Source: Pseudomonas tritici (GTDB taxonomy: Bacteria; Pseudomonadota; Gammaproteobacteria; Pseudomonadales; Pseudomonadaceae). Taken from it: 64,000 nt of DNA. Below the pieces are notes generated by a model. It did no database searches. It was not told where the DNA came from and worked only from the letters and a program-made list of their open reading frames with translations. Each line of letters opens with the position of its first letter. The first letter of the stretch is position 1. The position numbers were made by a program, and so were the translations under genes. This document shows, one piece after another, positions 1-9,098 of the stretch. Location of the stretch: contig NZ_CP077084.1 in assembly GCF_014268275.3 (NCBI RefSeq), forward strand, positions 3,472,001-3,536,000, read 5' to 3'.

Positions 1-426
1 CGGCCAGCCACCGGTGGCGATCAGAATGTGTTTGGCGGTAAAGCGCTCACCGTTGATTTCCACCTGATGCGGATCAACCAGGCGCGCATGCCCCTCATGC
101 AGGGTCACGCCGCTGTTGACCAGCAGGTTGCGGTAGATGCCGTTCAGGCGGTTGATTTCACGGTCTTTATTGGCGATCAGGGTCGCCCAATCAAAGTTCG
201 CTTCCCCCAGAGACCAGCCAAACCCGCTGGCCTGCTCGAAATCTTCGGAAAAATGTGCGCCGTACACCAACAGTTTTTTCGGCACGCAGCCGACGTTGAC
301 GCAAGTACCACCCAGGTAGCGGCTTTCCGCCACGGCCACCTTGGCACCAAAGCCAGCGGCAAAACGCGCTGCGCGAACACCGCCGGAACCGGCGCCAATT
401 ACATACAGGTCAAAATCGTAGGCCAT
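1..426 (-). CDS. gor: Glutathione-disulfide reductase, N-terminal part (cut by window edge)
   Basis: The 142 visible codons begin at an ATG whose first base is 426 and run off the left edge. The product starts with [19 protein letters not shown], a GxGxxG FAD-binding fold, followed near residue 40 by the redox motif [13 protein letters not shown] (CxxxxC disulfide). This is the glutathione reductase signature: NADPH-dependent reduction of oxidised glutathione in the cytoplasm. The pyridine-nucleotide and dimerisation domains lie outside the window. It sits downstream of galU on the same strand, separated by a terminator, so it is probably transcribed independently. Confidence 0.93.
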   Translation of the reverse strand, partial: MAYDFDLYVIGAGSGGVRAARFAAGFGAKVAVAESRYLGGTCVNVGCVPKKLLVYGAHFSEDFEQASGFGWSLGEANFDWATLIANKDREINRLNGIYRNLLVNSGVTLHEGHARLVDPHQVEINGERFTAKHILIATGGWP

Positions 427-480
427 TTCACTCTCCTCGGCAGGACATCAGCATACCGACTTAGATGGGGCTGAAAAACG

Positions 481-504
481 AAAAAGCCACCCGAAGGTGG
501 CTTT
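481..504 (-). terminator. Rho-independent terminator after galU
   Basis: A six-base-pair GCCACC/GGTGGC stem with a four-base loop (486-501) is followed, reading the minus strand, by a run of five T. It lies between the end of galU and the start of gor. Confidence 0.8.
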
Positions 505-531
505 CTCTTACAACAGACGGGCTAACGTGGA

Positions 532-1371
532 TCAGTAAGCCTTGCCGGTCTTGTAGAAGTGCTCAAAGCAGAAGTTGGTCGCTTCGATGTAGCCTTCAGC
601 GCCGCCGCAGTCAAAACGCTGGCCTTTGAATTTGTAGGCGATCACGCAACCATCTTTGGCTTGCTTCATCAGGGCGTCAGTGATCTGGATCTCGCCGCCT
701 TTACCTGGCTCCGTTTCTTCGATCAGTTTGAAGATGTCCGGCGTCAGGATGTAACGACCGATGATCGCCAGGTTCGACGGCGCATCTTCAGGGGCTGGCT
801 TCTCGACCATGTCACGAACGCGGATCAGGCCGTCGCCAATGTCGTCACCGGCAATCACGCCGTATTTGTTGGTTTGCGATGGATCGACTTCCATGACCGC
901 AACAATGGTGCAACGGTATTTCTGGTACAGCTTGACCATTTGGGTCAGCACGCCGTCGCCGTCGAGGTTCACACACAGGTCATCCGCCAGTACCACAGCG
1001 AACGGTTCGTCACCGATCAGCGGGCGACCGGTCAGGATAGCGTGGCCGAGGCCTTTCATCTGAGTCTGACGGGTGTAGGAGAACGAGCACTCGTCCAGCA
1101 GCTTGCGGATGCCGACCAGGTATTTCTCTTTGTCGGTGCCTTTGATCTGGTTTTCCAGCTCGTAGCTGATGTCGAAGTGATCTTCCAGCGCGCGCTTACC
1201 ACGGCCGGTCACAATGGAGATTTCGTTCAGACCGGCATCCAGTGCCTCTTCGACGCCGTACTGAATCAGTGGCTTGTTCACCACCGGCAGCATCTCTTTG
1301 GGCATGGCCTTGGTCGCTGGCAAGAAGCGAGTGCCGTAACCGGCTGCTGGGAACAAGCATTTCTTGATCAT
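532..1371 (-). CDS. galU: UTP--glucose-1-phosphate uridylyltransferase
   Basis: This 279-residue protein makes UDP-glucose from UTP and glucose-1-phosphate, feeding LPS core, exopolysaccharide and trehalose pathways. The N-terminus carries the nucleotidyltransferase motif AAGYGTRFLPATKAMPKEM (residues 9-27) and VNKPLIQYGVEEA, with VLADDL around residue 128. Length matches bacterial GalU. The ATG at 1371 follows an AAGGA-type ribosome site. The gor-galU neighbourhood is, from memory, common in Pseudomonas. Confidence 0.96.
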   Translation of the reverse strand: MIKKCLFPAAGYGTRFLPATKAMPKEMLPVVNKPLIQYGVEEALDAGLNEISIVTGRGKRALEDHFDISYELENQIKGTDKEKYLVGIRKLLDECSFSYTRQTQMKGLGHAILTGRPLIGDEPFAVVLADDLCVNLDGDGVLTQMVKLYQKYRCTIVAVMEVDPSQTNKYGVIAGDDIGDGLIRVRDMVEKPAPEDAPSNLAIIGRYILTPDIFKLIEETEPGKGGEIQITDALMKQAKDGCVIAYKFKGQRFDCGGAEGYIEATNFCFEHFYKTGKAY

Positions 1372-1678
1372 ATGGGTCCTTACAAAGGGCTGTGCGTACG
1401 GAATTCGGCGCAGTCTAATGAGGCCGCAGGCACCTTACAATGGGTCCTGCTGGCGTTGCGATGTCATCATAGAGAAAAAATGTCAGCGTAAGTTCCGCTG
1501 GTCTTGTGAAGAGGGTCTCCACCGACACGGCAAAAAACGCCTGCACCTCAGTGTTTCTATGGGCTGCATCCTTTTTAGCATGCTTTTGCGATCAGGACAC
1601 TGACCTAGAATAACTTGCCCGGCCCTGCAACATTTGGCGCTATCATTACGCCCTTGAACCACACGACGAGATTGATAG

Positions 1679-1864
1679 ATGTCAGAACCCAAAGGCGTAA
1701 ACGGCTACCTGATCACGCAGCGAGCGGACGGTTGGCACCTGATCAATTTCCACGGCGACAGTGTCGCCGGGGCCTTCGCCACCGAAAGCCAAGCGATTGC
1801 GGTAGCCGAAGTATTTGTGGATGAAGCGGGTCACGCGTCGAGCAAACGGCCGAAAGGCAAGTAA
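1679..1864 (+). CDS. Small DUF2188-like protein
   Basis: A 61-residue protein of unknown role. The pattern GYLITQRADGWHLINF...GAFATESQAIAVAEVF resembles DUF2188 repeats: a short beta hairpin with Trp, then a helix after a Thr/Glu-x-x-Ala motif. There is no signal peptide or membrane segment and the C-terminus is basic (KRPKGK). It diverges from galU, and a clear terminator follows 20 bases after the stop, supporting a real monocistronic gene. The family assignment is tentative. Confidence 0.72.
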   Translation: MSEPKGVNGYLITQRADGWHLINFHGDSVAGAFATESQAIAVAEVFVDEAGHASSKRPKGK

Positions 1865-1884
1865 GTTCCGCTGCGCTGCGCATG

Positions 1885-1909
1885 AAGCCCCGTTGTACGG
1901 GGCTTTTTT
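1885..1909 (+). terminator. Rho-independent terminator
   Basis: AAGCCCCGT/ACGGGGCTT, a nine-base-pair perfect stem with a three-base loop, followed by six T. It ends the small gene at 1679-1864. Confidence 0.9.
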
Positions 1910-2344
1910 GTGGGCACCTATAAAGGGTTGTTGCGCAGTAACAAAGCGACACTGGACAGTGTTGCACCAATGATCCTGTAATCCTATTCTTACAGCCCTG
2001 ATAACAACTAAAAACCCATCCAAAACTGTTTGTAGTTAATGTCTTACAGGCAATTATTGATTTTTGGCAAAATGCCATACCCCTCTTACAAGCGGTCATA
2101 TGATAAGGCTACGCAACTAAGCGAATTAGACGATTTAATTCTTTTAACACAAGCCTGACAATGGCCCAAGTTCGAGCGTAGCCGCCATTTGCAATACAAG
2201 TAATTGGAAGATCCGATACTTTATCTGCAATGCGATCAGCGCCGAACTGAGTGCCCCGCACGTTTTAGATTAAGACGCGACGGTGGGTCCACGCCTGCCT
2301 GCAGGGTTTCTTTGTGACGGTTACTTATAGATGGGTCTTTGCTG
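1910..2344. other. Intergenic region upstream of the fimbrial operon
   Basis: 435 bases without a convincing gene, clearly more AT-rich than the flanks, as expected of a promoter or regulatory region for the fimbrial operon. I see AT-rich tracts around 2040-2150 but no site I can name and no invertible-element repeats typical of a phase switch. Confidence 0.5.
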
Positions 2345-2866
2345 ATGAAAAATGAAATGAAAACTGCGCTGTTGTCTATTGGGCTGTTGGTCGGCTCGAT
2401 GTCCGGTGCCCAGGCGGCAGATGGAACAATTACGTTTACCGGATCAGTCCACTCGGGTGCCTGCTCCATCAAACCTGAATCAGTCGACCAGACCATTCCC
2501 CTAGGGGCGATTGCCAAGCATCAACTGCAAGCGGGCGGTTCCTCCAACCCTCGGAGCGTGCTGATTAAACTGGAAGGCTGTGACCTGACGGGTCTTACGG
2601 ATAACACCGTGACCACGACCTTCACCGCCGCGCCGTCTTCTGCCGTTCCAGGCGGAATCGGCACCGTCGGCGGCGCCGGCAACATCGGCATCATGATGAC
2701 CCACGGCAACACCCCCGTTGAACTGGGTGTTCCCACCACGCCTCAAGGGATTGTGGCCGGGGACAACACGCTGGAGTTCGGCGCTTATGTAAAAGGTGGC
2801 GCCACGGGTGACATCGTCCCAGGTGATTTCAGCGCCGTCACCAATTTCACCCTGGCTTATCAGTAA
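2345..2866 (+). CDS. Fimbrial subunit, probable major pilin
   Basis: A 173-residue chaperone-usher pilin. The signal peptide MKNEMKTALLSIGLLVGSMSG is cleaved after AQA, followed by the strand TITFTGSVHSGACSIKPES. The first Cys (SGACSI) pairs with a second at LEGCDL as in FimA-type subunits. The C-terminus FTLAYQ has the penultimate Tyr of the chaperone-binding strand. I start at ATG 2345; the frame is open two codons further upstream but only with TTG and CTG. Being first in the operon and rich in small residues, it is the best candidate for the shaft subunit (inference). Confidence 0.88.
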   Translation: MKNEMKTALLSIGLLVGSMSGAQAADGTITFTGSVHSGACSIKPESVDQTIPLGAIAKHQLQAGGSSNPRSVLIKLEGCDLTGLTDNTVTTTFTAAPSSAVPGGIGTVGGAGNIGIMMTHGNTPVELGVPTTPQGIVAGDNTLEFGAYVKGGATGDIVPGDFSAVTNFTLAYQ

Positions 2867-2915
2867 GCGCTTCCCCCGCCACCTCAGTGGCGGGGGAATC
2901 TGATGGGAGATAACG

Positions 2916-3476
2916 GTGAAAACATTCATAAGCGTCGCACTCGCCTCTTCTCTGACGATGTTCATCAGTCCAGGCGTTGCCGGGCAGGTACCCACCCAAG
3001 GCGATGGCATCGTCACGTTAAATGGAGAGGTCATTGACTCTGCGTGCGGGCTGGAATTGGCCAGCGCCGATCAATCCATCGAGATGCCTCCCGAACCCAT
3101 CGGTCGCCTGTTGCGCAATACCGTAGGCGCACCTCACCCCTTCCAGTTGCGCCTGGTCAATTGCTCATTAACTCGCCCTGACCCGTCGCGCCCCGGTGAA
3201 ACCCTGCCCGACTGGCAGCACCTGCGCGTCACGTTTGACGGCGCTCGCGATAGAGAAGGTCGCTCTTTCACGGCTTTCGGTGATTCGCAAGGCGTCGCGT
3301 TTCATATCTGGGATTCAGCAGGTCAGGAAAGTGTCCCAGGTGTGCCAATGGGCTTACACCCATTAAAGGAAGGCGACATGACACTCGACTACACGCTTCG
3401 TCTAGTCGGCAACGGACTGCCTTTGGTGCCGGGCGCTCATCTTGCCGCTGTGCGGTTTGAGTTGGAATACTTTTGA
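2916..3476 (+). CDS. Fimbrial subunit
   Basis: A 186-residue pilin-like protein with a signal peptide (MKTFISVALASSLTMFISPGVAG), an N-terminal strand GIVTLNGEVIDSACGLELAS, a second Cys at LVNCSL and C-terminal FELEYF with a penultimate Tyr. It starts at GTG 2916 behind the ribosome site GGAGA. It follows the first pilin by 49 bases and precedes the usher by 19. Divergence from the first pilin suggests a minor subunit or assembly terminator rather than a recent duplicate. Confidence 0.85.
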   Translation: MKTFISVALASSLTMFISPGVAGQVPTQGDGIVTLNGEVIDSACGLELASADQSIEMPPEPIGRLLRNTVGAPHPFQLRLVNCSLTRPDPSRPGETLPDWQHLRVTFDGARDREGRSFTAFGDSQGVAFHIWDSAGQESVPGVPMGLHPLKEGDMTLDYTLRLVGNGLPLVPGAHLAAVRFELEYF

Positions 3477-3495
3477 ACAGTGATGGATTGCCTTC

Positions 3496-6090
3496 ATGTT
3501 GAATGCGTCGAAAATCAAACATGCGTTGCGTCCAGGTTTCTTCGGCGGGGTTATGTCGCTCGCCGGGACTGCATTGGGCGCCGGGGATATCGAGTTTAAT
3601 ACCGACGTGCTTGATCTCAGTGATCGCACCAATATTGACTTGTCCCAGTTTGCGCGCAGCGGATTTATCCTGCCGGGCACCTACGCCATGGTCGTGCAGC
3701 TCAACAGCCAGCCGATCGCTGAGCAGTCGGTGGCATTTTACCCCCCCGATAACGACCCCAAAGGCAGCCAGGCCTGCTTATCGTCCGATATTGTCGAGCA
3801 ACTGGGCCTGAAAGCGTCTGGAGACGCAGAGCGCTTGTGGTGGAGAGGCGGCGAATGCCTGGATATTCAAAGCTTGCCAGGCATGGAGGTCAGCGGAGAT
3901 CTGGCGACCTCTACGCTGAACATCAACCTCCCCCAAGCGTACCTTGAATACAGCACCATCAATTGGGATCCCCCCTCGCGTTGGGATGATGGGGTGCCCG
4001 GGCTGCTGATGGACTACAACGTAACGGCCCAGTCCACCTACCAAAAGCATGAGCAGGCGAGAAACAATTTCTCCGGCAACGGCACGCTGGGGGCTAACGC
4101 CGGCGCTTGGCGGCTGCGGGCGGATTGGCAGGGGCGCGTCGACAGAGACCGCGAAAATGCATCCAACCAGCCGAAGCTGGAGTGGAGTCGTTATTACGCT
4201 TATCGCGCCATCCCGGCACTGAAGGCGCGCCTTATCGTTGGCGAGGACTACCTGTATTCGGACCTGTTTGACAGCTTCCGGTATACCGGCGCCGCGCTCA
4301 ACTCGGACGAAAGCCAGTTACCTCCCAACCTGCGTGGTTACGCACCGGAAGTTGTCGGAGTGGCTAAAACCAACGCCAGGGTCATCATCAGCCAGCAAGG
4401 GCGTGTGCTCTATGAAACGCTAGTGGCGGCAGGCCCCTTTCGGATCCAGGACCTCAATGACGCCGTCAGTGGCAGGCTGGATGTGCGGGTGGAGGAACAG
4501 GATGGCTCAGTGCATAGCTTCCAGATGGATACCGCCGGTGTTCCTTACCTGACCCGCCCTGGCCAGGTGCGCTACAAACTGGCGGCTGGCCGCCCATCGA
4601 ATCTTCATTACAACGCCGATGGCGATTTTTTTGGCAGCGGCGAGTTCTCGTGGGGTGTCAGTAATGGCTGGTCGCTGTATGGCGGCGCAATAACGGATAA
4701 CAACTACCACGCATTGTCTGTGGGCGTTGGGCGTGACTTGTTGATGTTCGGTGCGGTCTCGCTGGATGCCACTCAGTCCCACGCCACGCTATGGAATCAA
4801 ACATTGGCGGGTAAATCCTACCGCCTTCAATACTCCAAGCACTTTGAACAGTACGACAGCCAGATTACTTTTGCAGGTTATCGCTTTTCCGAAAGGAATT
4901 ACTTAAGCATGAGCGAGTACCTGGATGCTCGCCATTATGGATTGAACGGCGAACTTTCCGGGCGTAACGAGCGCGACAGTAGTTGGAAACCCATTGGCGA
5001 CAGCAAGGCACTGTACACGGCGACCGTTAATAAGCAGTTCCGTGACTTGGGCGCCACCGTGTATGCAAGCTACAACAAACAAACTTATTGGGCACGGCCC
5101 GCGACGCAGCGCTGGAACTTATCAGTAGCACGTTATTTCAATGTGGGCAGTATCAAGAATATGAGTGCGTCCCTGAATGTATACCGTACGCTTGACTACA
5201 ACTATAAGGATAACGGCGTGACGTTGTCGGTCAGTCTGCCCCTGGGCCGCACCGGCACACTGGCCCTGGACGCCAGTCGAACCGCAGGTAAGAACGCGTT
5301 ATCCACGCGCTACAGTGATCGCCTCGATGAACGTAACAGCTACCAGCTCAGCGTCGGCGATAAAGCGGCCAGTGGGTACCTGAGCCATGTTGGAGATCAG
5401 GCAGATATCGATCTGGCAGCCAGCCAACAAGAAGGCAGGTACGCCAGCCTCAGCGTTTCCGCACGGGGTGGTGGCACGCTGACGCCTCACGGAGGGGCAC
5501 TGCATCGCACCAACAGCACTGGCGGCACCCGCCTGATGGTCGATACCGCAGGCGTACCCGATGTGCCGGTGCGAGGCTACGGCACCCCAACACGCAGCAA
5601 TGCCTTCGGCAAAGCCGTTATTTCCGATATCAGCAGCTATCAGCGCACAGCGGCCAGTGTCGACCTGGAAAGCCTGCCGGTGAACGTCGAAGCCACGCAG
5701 TCCGTTGCCCAGTTGACCCTCACCGAGGGCGCCATCGGATACCGCAGCCTGGACGTGATTGCCGGCGAAAAAGCCATGGCGGTTGTGCGTCTGGCGGATG
5801 GCAGCACGCCGCCGTTCGGCGCGACGGTGAAGAATGCGCGGCAGCAGGACACCGGCATTGTGAATGACGGCGGCGCGGTCTACCTCAGCGGTATCCAGGC
5901 CGGCGCGCAAATGACCGTGAGCTGGGGCGGCGCCGAACAATGCGTGCTCACCCTCCCCGACACCTTACCCGCCGATGGCTTGACCGACACCCTGCAACTG
6001 GGCTGCCGGACGGTCGCCAGTGAACAGACCTCGCCCGATCCAGCAGCGCTGACCGACAACAGCATCGAAACGGAGAACACATCCTCATGA
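3496..6090 (+). CDS. Fimbrial outer-membrane usher (FimD/PapC family)
   Basis: The 864-residue length is typical of ushers. After the signal region, the mature protein begins near DIEFNTDVLDLSDRTNIDLS, the usher N-terminal domain that captures chaperone-subunit complexes. A Cys pair (ACLSSD, GGECLD) lies near residues 95 and 118. Then come the 24-strand pore region with SxxLPPNLRGYAPEVVG and PFRIQDLND, the plug/middle domain, and a Cys-containing C-terminal domain (EQCVLTLP, LQLGCR). It forms the outer-membrane assembly platform. Its stop overlaps the chaperone start by four bases, indicating translational coupling. Confidence 0.96.
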   Translation: MLNASKIKHALRPGFFGGVMSLAGTALGAGDIEFNTDVLDLSDRTNIDLSQFARSGFILPGTYAMVVQLNSQPIAEQSVAFYPPDNDPKGSQACLSSDIVEQLGLKASGDAERLWWRGGECLDIQSLPGMEVSGDLATSTLNINLPQAYLEYSTINWDPPSRWDDGVPGLLMDYNVTAQSTYQKHEQARNNFSGNGTLGANAGAWRLRADWQGRVDRDRENASNQPKLEWSRYYAYRAIPALKARLIVGEDYLYSDLFDSFRYTGAALNSDESQLPPNLRGYAPEVVGVAKTNARVIISQQGRVLYETLVAAGPFRIQDLNDAVSGRLDVRVEEQDGSVHSFQMDTAGVPYLTRPGQVRYKLAAGRPSNLHYNADGDFFGSGEFSWGVSNGWSLYGGAITDNNYHALSVGVGRDLLMFGAVSLDATQSHATLWNQTLAGKSYRLQYSKHFEQYDSQITFAGYRFSERNYLSMSEYLDARHYGLNGELSGRNERDSSWKPIGDSKALYTATVNKQFRDLGATVYASYNKQTYWARPATQRWNLSVARYFNVGSIKNMSASLNVYRTLDYNYKDNGVTLSVSLPLGRTGTLALDASRTAGKNALSTRYSDRLDERNSYQLSVGDKAASGYLSHVGDQADIDLAASQQEGRYASLSVSARGGGTLTPHGGALHRTNSTGGTRLMVDTAGVPDVPVRGYGTPTRSNAFGKAVISDISSYQRTAASVDLESLPVNVEATQSVAQLTLTEGAIGYRSLDVIAGEKAMAVVRLADGSTPPFGATVKNARQQDTGIVNDGGAVYLSGIQAGAQMTVSWGGAEQCVLTLPDTLPADGLTDTLQLGCRTVASEQTSPDPAALTDNSIETENTSS

Positions 6091-6830
6091 ACATTCGTCT
6101 CTCACTCCCCGCCCTCACATTGCTGGCCGTAGGCTTGAGCCCGTGTGCCAACGCCGCCGTCGGCCTGGACCGTACCCGCGTGATTTTTGATGGAGGCAAA
6201 AATGCCACCAGCGTCAACATCACCAACAACAATACCCAACTGCCGTATCTGGCCCAGGGCTGGCTGGAAGATGAAGAGGGAAAAAAGATCACCTCGCCCC
6301 TGATCGTGTTGCCGCCGGTTCAACGTCTTGAGCCGGGCAAGCAAAGCCAGGTCAAGGTACAGGCGTTGCCCGCTGCAAATTCGCTGCCACAGGATCGCGA
6401 AACGGTTTTCTACTTCAATTTGAGGGAAATTCCGCCACGCACCGACAAGGCCAATACCCTGCAAATTGCGCTGCAGACCCGCATCAAGTTGTTCTACCGG
6501 CCCCAAGCCATTACCCCAAGCCAACAAGACTTGTCCAACCCCTGGCAGGAAAAGCTCACCCTGACCCTCGAAGGCGAGCGATACACGGTGAATAACCCCA
6601 CGCCGTACTACGTGACCCTGGTGGATGCGCGCAGCACCAAGGACGGCAAAACCGTGGCGGGCTTCGAGCCACAGATGGTGCCACCCAAAGGCGCGCTGAC
6701 CTTGGGCCCCACCGCCGCCGCGCTCGGCACCACGCCTTATTTGTCCTACGTCAACGACTACGGTGGACGTCCGCTGCTCGCCTTCACCTGCAGTGGCAAC
6801 ACGTGCAAAGTCAACGCGCCTAATGAGTAG
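6087..6830 (+). CDS. Periplasmic fimbrial chaperone (FimC/PapD family)
   Basis: 247 residues with a signal peptide ending at ANA. Domain 1 begins VGLDRTRVIFDGG, containing the conserved Arg of the subunit-binding cleft, and continues through QVKVQALP, the chaperone signature ETVFYFNLREIPP (around residue 115) and TRIKLFYRP with the conserved Lys. These Arg and Lys residues anchor the subunit C-terminus during donor-strand complementation in PapD-like chaperones. Two Cys near the C-terminus (FTCSGNTCKVN) may form a disulfide. The ATG overlaps the usher stop. Confidence 0.95.
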   Translation: MNIRLSLPALTLLAVGLSPCANAAVGLDRTRVIFDGGKNATSVNITNNNTQLPYLAQGWLEDEEGKKITSPLIVLPPVQRLEPGKQSQVKVQALPAANSLPQDRETVFYFNLREIPPRTDKANTLQIALQTRIKLFYRPQAITPSQQDLSNPWQEKLTLTLEGERYTVNNPTPYYVTLVDARSTKDGKTVAGFEPQMVPPKGALTLGPTAAALGTTPYLSYVNDYGGRPLLAFTCSGNTCKVNAPNE

Positions 6831-6851
6831 CGCCTGCTGCCGGAGAACGTC

Positions 6852-7424
6852 ATGAAGTCGCAGCAAATGAAGGTCTTGGGCGGCCTGCTACTGGCCTTGT
6901 TGCAAAGCGCGCAGGCGGCAGACGTCGAAGGGATGAATGGAATGTTGAATATTTCCGGGACGATGCATGAAACGCCCTGCAGCCTGGAAATGACATCGCT
7001 TCATCAAACGATCGACCTGGGTGCAGTGTCAGCCAGTCAACTGCAACGGCCAGGAGACCAGGCAAGGCCGGTGGCCTTCGAGGTGCGGTTTACCGATTGC
7101 CATCGCACGGCCGGCAGCATCCGCAGCGAACGTACGGGAAACCTGGCCTGGAGTGCTTTCCAACCGGTGTTGTCGGTGACGTTTCTGGCGCCGGCTGATG
7201 CCGATGATCCACGCCTGGTCAAGGTTCAAGGGGTTTCCGGCATGGGCCTGCACTTGACCGATGCACTGGGACGAGATGTGCAACTGGGTTTCAGGGGTGA
7301 ACCCTTGTTCCTGCCCTTGGGCAGTAACACCCAGGTCTGGACTGTCAGGCCGACGCGCACCTCCGCCTCGCTGACCAGTGGCGCCTTTCGGGCCGTGGTG
7401 GATTTCAGGCTCAATTATGAGTAA
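6852..7424 (+). CDS. Fimbrial subunit (minor)
   Basis: 190 residues with a signal peptide (MKSQQMKVLGGLLLALLQSAQA), then LNISGTMHETPCSLEMTS and a second Cys at TDCHRT. The C-terminus VDFRLNYE has the penultimate Tyr. It follows the chaperone by 21 bases. Overall layout (Cys spacing, long mid-loop with PVLSVTFLAP) resembles the subunit at 2916-3476 more than the major pilin, so the two may be related minor subunits. Confidence 0.84.
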   Translation: MKSQQMKVLGGLLLALLQSAQAADVEGMNGMLNISGTMHETPCSLEMTSLHQTIDLGAVSASQLQRPGDQARPVAFEVRFTDCHRTAGSIRSERTGNLAWSAFQPVLSVTFLAPADADDPRLVKVQGVSGMGLHLTDALGRDVQLGFRGEPLFLPLGSNTQVWTVRPTRTSASLTSGAFRAVVDFRLNYE

Positions 7425-7434
7425 GGGCATAACG

Positions 7435-7929
7435 ATGGCTAGGACAACCGGCTCGCGGGCCATTCTTATCATGGGCGGCCTGCTTTGGGCCGTCAGCCTC
7501 AGTGTGCAGGCCAACACCAACCTGACCATCCGCGCGGTGATCATCGCGCCGCCACCCTGTGTGATTAATGGGGGCAACACGCTGGATGTGCCTTTTGGCA
7601 ATGACCTGCTGACGTCCCGGATTGACGGCGTTAACTATCGTAAAAATGTGCCTTATACCGTCACCTGCGACTCCCCCTTCAGCAATGCGCTGACCCTTCA
7701 GCTCAGGGGCACGGGTGCTGCGTTTGACAGCCGTGTGCTGGTAACCCGCAAAACTGACCTCGGCGTCAAGCTGCTCGTCAATGGCAGTGACTGGCCATTG
7801 AATACTGTGGTGAATTTTACCTACCCGAATTTTCCGGCTGTGCAGGCGGTACCTGTCAAACGCGCGGGCAGCCAACTGACCGGGGGGGCATTTGATGCAG
7901 CCGCCACCCTGGTGATCGATTACCAATGA
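7435..7929 (+). CDS. Fimbrial subunit, PPPC-type short pilin
   Basis: 164 residues. The signal peptide ends SLSVQA; the mature chain starts NTNLTIRAVIIAPPPCVING, then LDVPFGND, IDGVNYRKNVPYTVTC, and ends LVIDYQ. An upstream frame extension exists (ATG 7417 overlaps the previous stop), but ATG 7435 has the better ribosome site (TAAGGG) and gives a cleaner signal peptide. It closely resembles the next gene, a probable tandem duplicate. The PPPC start and the VPFG/DG.nYRK pattern match FimG/MrkF-like minor subunits. Confidence 0.83.
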   Translation: MARTTGSRAILIMGGLLWAVSLSVQANTNLTIRAVIIAPPPCVINGGNTLDVPFGNDLLTSRIDGVNYRKNVPYTVTCDSPFSNALTLQLRGTGAAFDSRVLVTRKTDLGVKLLVNGSDWPLNTVVNFTYPNFPAVQAVPVKRAGSQLTGGAFDAAATLVIDYQ

Positions 7930-7958
7930 AGCCGCTTATCAATAAAGAGAAACGATCA

Positions 7959-8438
7959 ATGACATTCAGGCCACGCCACGCGTTGCTCGCCTTGTGTTGC
8001 ATCAGCCTTTGCAGTGCTGCGTCGGCGAACTTGACGTTCAGCGGAACGCTCAACGAGCCGCCCCCCTGCACGATTGACGCGGGCAGCACGATTGAAGTCG
8101 ATTTCGGGGATATCGGCACCAAGCTGATCGATGGTGTGAGATACCGCAAAGGCGTTGGCTACACCATCAGTTGCGGCGCGACCACGATGCCCTGGCTCCT
8201 GAAGTTGAGCGTTAACGGTACAGCAACGACGTTTGACGCATCGGCGGTGCAGAGCAGTGTGCCTGAACTGGGTATCCGCTTGTTCCAGAACAATGTGCCG
8301 TTTCAACTCAACACGCCACTGGATATCACCCTCTCGTCGCCGCCGGTACTGGAAGTGGTCCCTGTGCAACGGCCGGGCGCAGTCCTTGCCCCCGCACGGT
8401 TTACGGCAGTGGCCACATTGCTGGCCGAATACCAATAG
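7959..8438 (+). CDS. Fimbrial subunit, PPPC-type short pilin (tandem paralogue)
   Basis: 159 residues. The signal peptide MTFRPRHALLALCCISLCSA is followed by NLTFSGTLNEPPPCTIDAG, IEVDFGDIG, LIDGVRYRKGVGYTISC and C-terminal LLAEYQ. It shares the PPPC-x(6)-I/L-x-V-x-F-G and DGVxYRK motifs with the preceding gene. The frame is open from ATG 7926, which overlaps that gene's stop, but ATG 7959 begins directly at the signal peptide; either could be used. Confidence 0.83.
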   Translation: MTFRPRHALLALCCISLCSAASANLTFSGTLNEPPPCTIDAGSTIEVDFGDIGTKLIDGVRYRKGVGYTISCGATTMPWLLKLSVNGTATTFDASAVQSSVPELGIRLFQNNVPFQLNTPLDITLSSPPVLEVVPVQRPGAVLAPARFTAVATLLAEYQ

Positions 8439-8449
8439 GAGTCGGGCGT

Positions 8450-8998
8450 ATGCCATATCAAAGGGTTCATGAGCGCCGGCCCCACGCTGGGTTGGCACTC
8501 CTGCTTTGCTTCGGCCTCATTCCCACGGGGCATGCCGTGGATAACCTGAGGTTCAAGGGCAATCTGGTTGAACAGGCCTGCACGATCCGCCCTGGCGACG
8601 AGGCCATCGCGCTCGAACTTTGGGACGTGACCAGTAAGCACCTCTACATCAACACCCGCACGCAGGGTAAGGGGTTCAGATTGCACCTGGAGGCGTGCGA
8701 CACCGCAATTGGCAAGACAGTGACCATCACCCTGGGCGGTAGAGAAAACATGGCGCTGCCTGGGTTGTTCGCCCTGGATGGCGGAAGTATTGCTGCCGGT
8801 ATCGGCGTTGGCATAGAGACGCCGGACGACAAGCCTTTGCCCCTCAATACCCCCAGTGATGAACAGGTACTGAGCAATGGCAGCAATGTGATTGAACTCA
8901 AGGCTTATGTAAAAGGCGAGCCAAATGCGATCAGGGATCAGACGATCGGGCCTGGCGCCTACACGGTGACCTCGACCTTTACGCTGGACTATCCATAA
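8450..8998 (+). CDS. Fimbrial subunit
   Basis: 182 residues with a hydrophobic signal segment (LALLLCFGLIPTGHA). The mature start is VDNLRFKGNLVEQACTIRPG, a second Cys is at LEACDT, and the C-terminus TFTLDYP has Tyr next to last. VIELKAYVKGEP parallels EFGAYVKGG in the first pilin, so this looks like a second FimA/PapH-type subunit. It lies 12 bases after the previous gene, within the operon. Confidence 0.85.
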   Translation: MPYQRVHERRPHAGLALLLCFGLIPTGHAVDNLRFKGNLVEQACTIRPGDEAIALELWDVTSKHLYINTRTQGKGFRLHLEACDTAIGKTVTITLGGRENMALPGLFALDGGSIAAGIGVGIETPDDKPLPLNTPSDEQVLSNGSNVIELKAYVKGEPNAIRDQTIGPGAYTVTSTFTLDYP

Positions 8999-9098
8999 CA
9001 GCCCTGGACAAACCTCACATCTCTAACCGACGCCAGTGCCACCCCGAACTGAATGTTCACCGGGCACTGCCTGGAGAGATGCGCAACGAGAGAGAAAG

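Noticed and set aside
559..1491. Long plus-strand ORF opposite galU
   Set aside because: Antisense shadow of galU. GalU is recognised with certainty and the opposite translation has no known motifs.
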